Positions 13,641 to 22,660 of a stretch of 64,000 nt of DNA are shown piece after piece (position 1 is the stretch's first letter; each line of letters starts with the position of its first letter). Below the pieces are notes generated by a model. The model made no database searches, was not told the DNA's origin, and saw only the letters and a program-made list of their open reading frames with translations. Origin of the DNA: Ophioderma brevispina (taxonomy: Eukaryota; Echinodermata; Ophiuroidea; Amphilepidida; Ophiodermatidae); the NCBI GenBank assembly GCA_023653785.1, contig JAMKCH010078559.1:1-64000 (forward strand), given 5' to 3'. A program made the position numbers and the translations under genes.

Positions 13641-13845
13641 AACCCTTTCATACATGTTATACAGCTTTACATCATGCTGCTGCGGGTTAGATTTATCTGT
13701 TCTGAAATTGTTAGTATGCATTTGGCGCCAGCTGCAAATTGAGACAACCACAAAGAGAGGGCCTATGACCTGCCTTGAGGTACAATCATGAGGACTGTGC
13801 TCATTACCTTAAATGGTCAGGTCAGAAACAGCACTGCTTGAAAAG

Positions 13846-14379
13846 TATTTACGCTTCCTTAAAACAAAACTGTGATAGCCCGGAGAGACCCTGTTTCAGC
13901 ATCATAATGTCAAACCAACTTAAATGAAAACATAATATGACTCGAACACTTCTAGTTTTTGTTGAGAGCAGGGCCCAGGTGGATTTTCCGCAATCATTAC
14001 AATGCATGGTTAGTTCTTAATCCATCATAATCAAAACCCATGTAACTCCAACAATGGGTTTAGGTTACAATGTGCAGAATTCACACCCTTGTTCTAGTGA
14101 CGTCATCAATTCACTACAATGAATTCGTGTGACCTAATCGGTCAATTAATCATGTTTGCTTTTGAAACCCAAATGTAATCTTAGCTATTTGGTTTGTTTT
14201 TTTCTAATTAAATGCTAGGCTAGGATGGTGTAAGCTTCTGACATAAACAAAGAAACAATTGAGGATCCACAAAAAGTACGGCTTACCCCTTTCACAAGGA
14301 GATAACTAAAGATGAAAAAGTAGGTATCAGACAAGTACATGAGTATCAACATTTTTAGTGGCCAGATTAATGTTTTATT
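13846..14379. other. Non-coding spacer
   Basis: No gene or repeat recognised. A short inverted pair 'aacccatg' and 'atgggttt' occurs near 14035-14065, too small to call. Confidence 0.4.
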
Positions 14380-14838
14380 TTTGTGTCGTCTGCCAAAGAA
14401 TTGCAGAAGGCCCAATGGATTACTCTGGTCGTATACATCTGTGTGTTGTTCTGGGTGTTTGTTTGTGAGTCAAAATGGTAACCTTAATATATGGACATGC
14501 GTGTGAGTGCCGTAGGGCTACGATGATGTATCTTCAGCGCGGATCCAGGGAGGGGGCGGAGGGGGCGCGCGCCCCCGGACTTCTGCAAAATCTTGACAAA
14601 ATCAGCCCATTTGTGGAAGCTTTTGGACAAGTTTCAGCCTTCAGCCCCCCGTGTAATTTTGACGTTTTTCAAATCTGGATCCGCCCCTTGATCTTGGTGG
14701 AAAGGAGGGGAGGGGTGGGGGTGCACATGTTGGTGCCTCATGGGACCTTCGTTGGACCTCATGTGACCTTTGGCCCAATTCACAAACCGCGACGGGCAGA
14801 CGACACTGGCGGGCCGGGACCGCTGTATTTTTTTTAAT
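14380..14838 (+). repeat. Interspersed repeat family A, copy interrupted by a MITE
   Basis: Begins 'ttgtgtcgtctgcc' plus 'attgcagaaggc' and ends 'gaccgctgtattttttt'. The same order occurs at 43557-43956 and, in reverse, at 51541-52063. Shared internal words include 'ggattactctggtcg', 'ttggtggaaaggaggg', 'gacctcatgtgacctttgg' and 'cacaaac(t/c)gcgacgg'. A 156-bp element is inserted at 14535-14690. Confidence 0.8.
14535..14690 (+). mobile_element. Nested 156-bp MITE with ATCTT target duplication
   Basis: The insert starts 'cagcgcggatccaggg' and ends 'ctggatccgccccttg'. These are imperfect inverted ends sharing a GCGGATCCAG core. It is flanked by ATCTT on both sides (14530-14534 and 14691-14695). 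The uninterrupted relative near 43684 reads 'gatgtaacttggtggaaagg', which serves as an empty site. The superfamily is not determined; a 5-bp duplication would be unusual for Tc1/mariner or piggyBac. Confidence 0.75.
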
Positions 14839-15642
14839 TCCCTAATTTTTAAGTAATATTTTTGTAGCAGAGGGGAAAGACCCTACGTGATCCAAATTAA
14901 GGAGACCTAATTTTTACCAAAATATTTCAATTCTCTCATTTGATTTTGTTAATAAGGTTTCTTTCAGAAAAATAAAAAACACCTATCCAGCACCTTAATC
15001 TCATCAATATGTTGGGACTGGATTCTGAGTATTTACTGATTGACTGTATTTTTTACTATTTTAAAAAAAAGGCCCCAAGGGGGGGGGGGGGGGTTTTTTG
15101 TTTTTTTGTAACCCTAACAAGGCTCAACACCACAAAATACCAACATTGGTATAGTGTGGTATATTGTTGGTATATGATAGTTACAGAAACCTACATATTT
15201 TGTGGTAGTTTGTGGTTATGTGACTCTATCATTGACATATAAAGTGTTGTACATTCACGTACATCCCGCACCCGACCCGCGCCAGGTAAGCCTATAACAC
15301 CAGGTTCCCCTGGGCCCGCAATTCTCTTGGCAGCCCTGTACATTGTGGCCTATGGTGCAGGCTGTTGTTGTTGATTAATGTGGTATATGTGGTATATGAT
15401 TGAGTTACTCCCATTTGGTATAGTTATGATTTAACTACACTACTAAGCATATACCACATATACCAACAATCAAATGTGTGGTGTGTGTGTCTATGGCAGT
15501 GCAAGTATGACTGAAACAGTTGTGGTATAGTGTGATCTGGGGTTAAGTCTCACCATATATAGAGCCTGCAGTGTTAGGGTTATGAATATGCAATAATTAC
15601 TACAGGATTATTCACTACTACATGTATTTAAAAAATCATTTA

Positions 15643-15675
<33 letters not shown>

Positions 15676-15889
15676 ACCAAATTGCACACATTTGGTAAAG
15701 TGCTCAAGGAATTGACTACATTCATCAAACTTCAGGTACACTTTCTGTGGATATCTCAAGTGCCCCAATCTCAGTGACAAAAGGGATTGTAATCTTGTTT
15801 TGCAAAAAGTGGAGTGGAAAGAAGCTCTTAACACAGTGACAAAAATGATAGTAATATCCTTGGTATTGGACTGGAAAGAAAGCTATTAT
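14839..15889. other. Simple-sequence-rich spacer
   Basis: No gene. It contains a G-run at 15079-15094, several 'tggtatatg' words forming an inverted pair (about 15380-15402 and 15448-15470), and a long T tract at 15640-15668. A 23-bp word at 15327-15349 recurs with one mismatch at 22993-23015. Confidence 0.5.
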
Positions 15890-16155
15890 TAGGTACGTCC
15901 TGGGGTGGGGGCACTCAACTTTTTTCAGATAGGAATGTGCTGTCCCCCGTTTTCTGAACTTGGCCGCAAACTGTTTTGTCGCCGAAATATGGGGTCATTG
16001 GATGAAATTTTGGAAATTTGCAGCTTGGAGTTTTCTGATCTTTGGCCTAAATTTAGCTTCTGAGCAAAAATTTTCTCACAAGGGGTGTCTTAGGAACTGC
16101 TGGAGAGATGGCAAAATGGGGTCCTTAAGGGCCGCACGTACCTGTACCACTTTGC
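15890..16155 (+). mobile_element. Possible MITE with GGTACGT ends
   Basis: Left end 'ggtacgtcctggggtggggg' and right end 'gggccgcacgtacctg' are imperfectly inverted (GGTACGT core). The interior is non-coding in all useful senses. No target duplication is clear, so this remains tentative. Confidence 0.35.
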
Positions 16156-16270
16156 AATGTCAGTGCCCCAACATTATGCTGTTTAACATTGTTGACCGTT
16201 AAAATAATAAATCCATTATTTCCTGCTTGTTTGAACTAGTATCAAACATTCTGTTATTTTCTTCTCCTAG

Positions 16271-16412
16271 ATGACAGAGGTCTGAATGCTTTTAGTGAAA
16301 CAGCAGGGAGGGCTAGACAATTCTGATCGAAGCATCCATCCGGATTTCCACCAGACACAGGAAGACCTCGAAGAATAGCTAGAGCCAATCCTAGTCAAGC
16401 TGTCAGTGACAC
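16271..16412 (+). CDS. Candidate internal exon with one in-frame TGA
   Basis: A strong splice acceptor (a pyrimidine tract ending 'ttcttctcctag') precedes this 142-bp block, and a consensus donor 'gtaagt' follows at 16413. One frame, starting at 16273, stays open for 46 codons except for a single TGA after ARQF. Residues around it are arginine-, glycine- and proline-rich (for example PPDTGRPRRIARANPSQ), suggesting a disordered or nucleic-acid-binding tail. The other two frames stop within five codons. The TGA may be a sequencing error, a real nonsense change in a pseudogene, or the block may not be an exon. I do not recognise the protein. The nearest downstream acceptor-like 'ttattttag' (16815-16822) would bring a stop codon at once, just before a MITE. 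Confidence 0.35.
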
Positions 16413-16831
16413 GTAAGTCTTTTTAAAGAAACATTTTTTTTTCATGTACATGTAGTTTTATCAACAAGGTTGCATCATCTTGCTGCAAGAAATCTTTCTT
16501 TAAGTCCTCTTTAGTATAAAATTGAGATTCCATTGAAACCCATATTAGTGGTCGAGCTATGAGTTGCAAAAATATTGTGCGAGACGCGTCGAGCCCAATA
16601 TTTTAAAAACTAATTGTGAGCCCAATAAATATTGGGCCTAAATCATCCATTTTATTGTTATGTTTTGCGATCCAATATTTTCCTGCAAATGGATCCATAC
16701 AAACATAATAACTGAACTAAGAGTGCATTAACTCCCATTGAGGTGTGATCAAAAACTTGTAGAAAAATTTGTTGTGTGTGGGTTCAGCGTTTTTGTTAAT
16801 GTGTTGATTGCTCTTATTTTAGATGAAGCCA

Positions 16832-17164
16832 TTAAAAGGCATTATCAGAAATCATCAAAAGTAGATTTTGCCTGTCTGCAACAAGTATAGCTACCTAGAA
16901 CTTACCCTGCAAGTGATAAGACTGAAAGTGCAGCTTAATAAAGACAAAAATTGGATATTGAGTCCCACTCGTCCAAAACAGAAACTTCCTACACACGTAT
17001 TGAATGGAAATTCATATCTTTGAAAACTGCTCTTTTCGTCATTTTTATTAGGAAAAAAGTCATTTATGCGAATACTACAGACTTTTCCTTCACTTAAAGA
17101 AATTCCAAATTTGTGAAATTTCTAATATTTTGACTCTTTTGGGAGATCACTATAGTGCCTTTAA
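16832..17164 (+). mobile_element. TTAA-flanked MITE, family 1 (copy 1)
   Basis: 333 bp bounded by TTAA. The right end reads, on the minus strand, 'TTAAAGGCACTATAGTGATC' and the left end 'ttaaaaggcattatcag'. A second copy lies at 44450-44798. Shared interior words include 'cct(a/t)gcaa(g/a)tgatag/aag', 'aataaag(g)aca' and 'attgaatgg'. TTAA target choice is typical of piggyBac-like elements; that assignment is inference. It contains an AATAAA at 16937. Confidence 0.75.
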
Positions 17165-17373
17165 CATTTTAAGGAAACATGATCTTTTCAGCAATTAATT
17201 CCCAAGGAAGTAATACTAATGACTAACTGCCCTTTGATTTCATTGGGTATGGCTTAGTCCAAAACATTGGTCGTCCAAACTAACCCCTAACTCTACAAAC
17301 CCAAAGCCTAACCTAACTCTTTCATCAATTAATTCCAGGAAAGACAGTACTAATATGAATAGCTGCCTATGAT

Positions 17374-17667
17374 CAGTGGCGGTGCCACGGTGGGCAAAGG
17401 AGGGATTTCCCCCCTTAATTTTTTTCTGCCCCCCCCCCCCCGGCCGAAAGAAAAATGACGATTTTGGCACAAATGAGCAATTCAGGACCAAAAATCACCA
17501 AATTTTGGGGGAAATAAGCAATTTGGGACAAAATTGGTTAAATAAAAATCTTCAAATTTGGATAGTTTGTTTCCCCCAGAATTTAACTTCCCCCCCCCCA
17601 AAAAAAAAAAAATTCCACTTTCCCCCATTTCCCCCCTCCCAGAAAAAGAGGTCTGTCGCCGCCACTG
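17374..17667 (+). mobile_element. MITE with CAGTGGCGG inverted ends (copy 1)
   Basis: The left end 'cagtggcggtgccac' is mirrored by 'gtcgccgccactg' at the right. The interior consists of 'ccaaattttgggggaaat' and 'aatttgggac' words and long C and A runs. A partial relative is at 52396-52564. No clear target duplication was found ('gat' left, 'cca' right). Confidence 0.7.
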
Positions 17668-18535
17668 CCAGTATGAAGATTGGGAACATTGTCATAGTCC
17701 AGTCGGAACCCTAATCACTAAACCTAAATTAAAAACCTCAACCTGCCCTATTTTAGTTTTGGACTAACTATTTTATTTTGGTTGACAACATTTTGGACTG
17801 ACAACGTTTCAGACTGATCATGCGGGGAACCCCATATGATTTACTTACATGTGATTCTGCCCATATGATTTACTTACATGTGACGTTGCAGGTAACATTT
17901 TCTACAATTAAACATGCTCACTAACTATTGTATACTCATTGCACCACATCTCACTCTCTTAATTCAAGTGCCAGAATCTGCTTTAAGCCACAGTAAGATA
18001 TGCAGTTATTTAACAGATGTCCATTGTAAGGTATTGTACAAAAACAGTGCTATACATTTTCGGTGTTTTCAGACAGCTTTTATGTGTTGTTGTTAGTTCT
18101 TATGTAGTAGCGTAACAAGTAAGGGGGCAGGTGCAACCCCAGAGAGGTTTGACCAGGAAACAGCTGAAATTCATCGTTTAAATCAGCCCTTTTTTGCACT
18201 GCTCACCAGAAAATTTTCCCCTCCAACCAGGAATATACCTTAAAAAACACCTCAAACCAAGAAAATCTGCCTCGAACCATGAATTTGCCCCCTCTGACAA
18301 AGTGACCTCTGTGCCTTTCCTGATTCATGTATTTTAGGACCAATTATTTAAATGGTTTAGGTAGGCTGCCCCACTTCACTCTTCTTTTTCTTTTTAGCAG
18401 GTAAATGCTATGCATTTTGTTTTACTTGAAATTAAATCCGCATCTCTTTTCTTTTTAGTACACATTTTTTGCTTAATGCAAATCGATGGAAAATTGAACC
18501 ATGATGGGGGTCTCCCACCTTTAAATACCTCATGA
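17668..18535. other. Non-coding spacer with weak MITE-like block
   Basis: No gene. A direct repeat 'catatgatttacttacatgt' occurs twice (17834 and 17862). The segment 18108-18320, starting 'gtagcgtaacaagtaagggg' and continuing with 'caaccagga/ccaagaaa' words, looks like another C-rich non-autonomous element, but I cannot find its matching end. Confidence 0.4.
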
Positions 18536-18899
18536 TAAGGCCTAAACAAAAATTGTTTGATTGGCGTAAACCCGACCGGACCTAATTTTACTGCCGCGGA
18601 CCCTAAATATTTTTATTTTTTTGTGTGCAAAAAAAAAAGTTATATGGTCATGAAAATTGCTGAATGCAAAAACAGGAATTTAATGATGTAATACTTCAGT
18701 ACTCTCAAAAAGGAATGCAGGACATTCAAAATGACAAAAGATGGTTACAGAAAAAGTGAAGATGTGTTATTTGTTTTTGTATGTGTGTCATATATGTGTT
18801 CTGGATTTGGAAACATAAAAAAAAAAAAAAAAATCCGACCTACCTGCCCTATTTTTTTCCGATGTTCAGCAAATTAAACAATTTTCTTTGTAGGGCTAA
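18536..18899 (+). mobile_element. MITE with TTGGCGTAA-type ends (diverged copy)
   Basis: The left end reads 'aggcctaaacaaaaattgtt' then 'ggcgtaaacccgaccgg'. The right end is a degraded inverse ('aattaaacaatttt', 'gggctaa'). It matches the better preserved element nested at 53117-53493 (TTAGGCATAAAAAAA, then TTTGGCGTAA and CCCGACCGACCC). Confidence 0.6.
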
Positions 18900-20310
18900 A
18901 GCTATCATAGGACCATGGTTAAATATCATGTCAAATCCTGACCATAGTTTTTAAAAAATATTCATCATGTTACCCTCTGTGCCCCATCCTCATGGAATGA
19001 CCCATACAAGCACCTACAAGACTTTCAATTTGGGCCAAACACTTGGTGACACAACATTCGTCAAAGTGGGGCATATATATGTGACACAGTATTGAAAGTG
19101 GTCTTTTAGATTTTAACAAGTGTGAATTGTGTTCAGTGTTTTGATCTTGTCAAGGGTGATATGTGCCTTACCTACAGTGACAAAATGGCTGAAAACAAAA
19201 AATCCTGACAAGCAACAATGTTAGCCCTTTCAGCCCTTTAAACACTTAAGTCAGTAGCTTTTGTGATGGCTTCCCAAATGACTGCATTTCTTTGGGATGC
19301 CATCTCAAAAACCACTGACATAAGACTACAATCATGGAAATAATTGTTGGAACACTTCTGAAAGATTTTCGGAAAACTGTTCCCCTGGATCCAATGTTGA
19401 ATGATGTACCATCATCAGCAGTCTTGCCAATTCCCCAACAATGATTGATAGGGCTTGGGGAAGGGTAGGTTAAAGGGGAATTTTGGGGCTTTCAATTGAG
19501 TCATAACAGGAGCTTTTGGGTTCTTAACTCTTGCCCGGTTGCGGCATAACAAATGATGGTGAGTCTGGTCTGGTGAGCCTGTTAGACTCCGACCTCCGCT
19601 AGGTCGGAGTCTAACAGGCAAGCCAGACCTTATCAAAATTCCATTATTTTTCATAACAGTGTGTTTTGAATTCTTTATCTTACATATACGTCGTGACAAG
19701 AACGAAAATCGATTTTATATAATTATTCAGTAAAATTGAGAATATATTTCGGGGTTTTTTTGTGCTGTTATGTTCATTTGTCTAGGAGTCTAACACCAAT
19801 GTCTAGTCAATAATAGGTTTACTATTCTAGAGAGATAATCTTATTGTCGAGTTAAGCCTGATCTGATTTAAAAATGGTCCCATTTGTTGAGAAAGATTAT
19901 CCTATTGATTGGTTAATTAGTAGGCAGGCTTGGATATTAAAGTAGGTTCAGTTCAAATAACCCTTTCACACATATATCTGACCCCGGATTCTGACACCAC
20001 GAATTAAAGATCTTGATACAGAGTTATCCGTGGTGCTCTACCGAATGCTTGTTACGCAGGATGGTGCTTCTTAAAAGAAGTTGAAGCTAAGAAGATATCC
20101 TATCTAGGCAATTCTTAAATAGGCTATGTCTTACGGCTATCATTAGCACTCTATTGCGCATAAAGAAAACAAAGGCAGAAATTCCCTTCTGTTTTTATAC
20201 GTTTCTCCCTCAATTTTATTTTTAAATCCTGTATTAAGTGATCTGGCATTATGGGGTTCAATTGTTACCATTTTAAAGTAAAAAAAAACGTGTTTTAATG
20301 TCCCCTTTTT
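18900..20310. other. Non-coding stretch with one perfect hairpin
   Basis: No gene recognised. The only clear structure is the hairpin at 19567-19629, listed separately. Confidence 0.45.
19567..19629. repeat. 29-bp-arm inverted repeat with 5-nt loop
   Basis: The arms 'gcctgttagactccgacct' (19577-19595) and its exact reverse complement (19601-19619) surround the loop 'ccgct'. The pairing continues outward to GGTCTGG/CCAGACC with three mismatches. It would extrude as a stable cruciform or RNA hairpin. It has no terminator context and is probably a collapsed fold-back element. Confidence 0.8.
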
Positions 20311-20544
20311 TGAAGATTCCCATGACTTTGAATCACTAGCTTGGCTTATTCGTTGTCGATATACATGTATTATCTAACCAGCAGATGGTAATCCGACAAT
20401 CACAATAAGCTTTTGTATTAAGTCACCTGAAGATTTCCATGACTTTGAATCACTAGCTTGGCTTATTCGTTGTCGATATACATGTATTATCTAACCAACA
20501 GATGGTAATCCGACAATCACAATAAGCTTTTGTATTGAGTCACC
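20311..20544 (+). repeat. 117-bp tandem duplication, two copies
   Basis: 'tgaagattcccatgactttg' at 20311 recurs at 20428 as 'tgaagatttccatgactttg'. The copies are nearly identical over 117 bp, with a handful of substitutions and no indel I can see. This suggests a recent duplication. A third, much weaker relative may follow near 20600-20720. Confidence 0.85.
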
Positions 20545-20823
20545 TGTTCTTTCATCGTTGTTTATTTCAACAATAAAGGGGCAAAATGTTTTGATTGTCC
20601 CTATAAAATAGTGAAGACGAAATTTGCTTAACTTAGCGTCACTACTTTGGTTGAATCGTATATCGACAGATAAGCTAACGATTAGATGACAATCTGTGTT
20701 CACGATTAGCTTTGATATTAAGTTCTTTCACTATTGTTTATTTCTTTCATTTGTACCACCTGAGGCTGAGGTGTTTCTAGAATTTTCCTTTGTTCAGTTG
20801 TTCTTTATTGTTTAACTATGAAT

Positions 20824-20895
20824 ATTCATCAGACCGTTATTTTTCTCCGGAAGTGTCCAGAGACCACTTTCGGAAAAATAACGGTGTGATGAATT
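20824..20895. repeat. Inverted repeat, about 31-bp arms
   Basis: 'attcatcagaccgttattt' on the left pairs with 'aaataacggtgtgatgaat' on the right. The inner stems 'ccggaagtg' and 'cactttcgg' sit around a 9-nt loop. Probably a very short fold-back MITE. Confidence 0.7.
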
Positions 20896-21443
20896 TCATA
20901 GGTTTAAATAACGGTCTCTGACCGCTTCGTAACTATAATGGACAGTTGAACAAAAGAGCACAATTGATAATGATGAAAAGGAAATAGGCTAGACGTATAT
21001 CCATGGATAGCGGGCCTGGTGCCCGTTGAGATGGTCGCCGATTTCGATTGAAACCACAGCAAGTTGCATTTTGCCCTGCGTAATATGGCTTCACTTTATT
21101 GTCAAAGTTAAGGGAATTTTGTATAACAATAGAACATGTGTGCGGAATATGTGCACAGCAGGTGTATGCATTATTTCCTGCCATATTGCAAAGGGCAAAA
21201 ACCAACTTTCTGTTATTTCAATGCGGCGACTCAGACCTGCTATCCATGTGTAGAGGTCAAGTGGAGCCTATACTTACAGTATGCATGCACCGATGTGAGT
21301 GCACCCACCCCTGTGGATCCTCTCCTGCTAATTCCAATTGGCTGTGCTCCCCCTTGGTGTTTATAGCATCTTGATCCATCTAGCTACTATAGCTAGCTTG
21401 CTTCTAGTATTGAATAGATTCATCAGGATCGGTAGATAATAAT

Positions 21444-21893
21444 TTGTAAAAATGGTTTCGCACTTCGATTCAATTTGTACACTTACTGTGGGCCGTTTCT
21501 AGTGACATAGTTTTGCCAGTTTCCTTTGGCATTAGGGGATTTTCTTGAGATCAGCAAATCTCAAATATTGCGAAAAGTTGAATATTGTCCTTCATCTCTG
21601 TTTCATACGCAATAACAAGATCATGTGGCTGAAAACAACCCCGTTTATAGGATGGGGTGGAGGCAAAAGTCATAGGTCTGAACAAGATGTTTAAAACTTT
21701 CACATATATTTGATGATATTTGCTGATCTCAAGAAATCCCAAAGGGCCAAAGGAACTGGACTATGTCGCTAGGAAACATCCATCTAGCGTCGGATCAGCA
21801 GTCACATCTAAGTGTTGAGAACGCAACTGATTTGGCCGAACGTCCACAGTAAGTGTAACAATTTTGGATCAGAAGTTAGAACCATTTTTACAA
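21444..21893. mobile_element. Fold-back element with arms over 100 bp
   Basis: The left arm, from 'ttgtaaaaatggtt' (21444) through 'acacttactgtgg', 'gtgacatag', 'cctttggc' and 'cttgagatcagcaaat', is mirrored on the right from 'atttgctgatctcaag' to 'aaccatttttacaa' (21893). The right arm holds about 60 bp (roughly 21780-21835) missing from the left arm. The loop (about 21580-21700) is unrelated AT-rich sequence without a frame of interest. Confidence 0.8.
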
Positions 21894-22315
21894 AATCTCT
21901 TGCTTCTGTATTGAAGAACTCCATAGAACGAGAGCTCTATAATCATTGTTATGTTTTTGTTGTACAGCACCAGCGAAGCCACACAGAGGTAGCTAGGCAG
22001 CCCATAGCCCACACAGACGCGAGCAAAGAAACGTCAAAAGGCATCCGCCAAGAAAGTTGAGGACCCGAAACCCCCCCATTGATCACTCAAATTTGTGATA
22101 AGACATTGAAGAAATGGACCCAAATTTTTCTTGCTGTTGAGAATTATACTTTTGGGAATTCAATAAGCGTAGCGCTGTCTTTAGTCCAAGAGCATTAGAT
22201 CATATACGCGATAACCACCTGGAAATACTCATAACAATCTGAATTTTTTTCAGGATAGGTCTAGGAATATTACGTAGAATAACAACTAAAATCCCGAAAA
22301 TCCTCCTGGAGCTCT

Positions 22316-22660
22316 CTCCAATTCAAGATGGCGGTCGAAATGGCTGCCATTTTTTCATTTATCGTTCTTGCAACAGACAAGTTGGCAATCCAAATACAGT
22401 ATCGCCAACAATGTTTTAATGCACTAAGGAAACCAATGAAGTCATTATTTTGAGAGTTCACAACTTACAAGTACCCAAACTCAAAGATTGGCGGTTCAAA
22501 AGGGCCGCCATTTTTTCATAATTTTCTAGATCTTTGCAAACCAGGCATCCAAGTTGGAAAACAAATATAATATCAAAAAAGTAAAAAAAATAAAAAAAAT
22601 AAAAAAGTCATTATTTTGAGAGTCAAAAACTGACAAAGTACCCAAAATCAAGATGGCGTC
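22316..22660 (+). repeat. Left-arm tandem units with ATGGCGG motifs
   Basis: Three units start with 'aagatggcggtcg' (22325), 'aagattggcggttc' (22483) and 'aagatggcgtcc' (22650), spaced 158 and 167 bp. Each is followed by 'gccattttttcat' or a variant, and later by 'aagtcattattttgagagt'. The word AAGATGGCGGC is the known consensus core of YY1 binding. Whether it is bound here is inference. Confidence 0.75.

Larger units (their letters stand above)
11413..13845 (+). repeat. Tandem duplication, copy B (2.4 kb)
   Basis: Second copy of the unit starting at 8307. It opens with the same 'tatttatcccgttctttt' and ends before 'tatttacgc' at 13846. Landmarks match copy A in order: ankyrin-like frame at 11641-11925, 'gcgccccggggga' near 12091, 'ctgactacgttcaatgg' at 12520, 'agacggctgattttt' at 12698, CT minisatellite 13295-13640, 'aaagagagggcct' near 13753. 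It lacks the 785-bp pyrimidine block of copy A. Confidence 0.85.

Noticed and set aside
15960..16202. 80-codon frame with several W and F residues
   Set aside because: Lies inside a probable MITE and has no recognisable domain.
16823..16900. Terminal exon after the 16271 candidate, reading DEAIKRHYQK
   Set aside because: Almost all of it is the left end of a TTAA-bordered MITE, and the frame does not continue from the candidate exon.
20311..20544. CRISPR-like direct repeats
   Set aside because: Only two adjacent copies with no spacers; a simple tandem duplication in a eukaryotic context.
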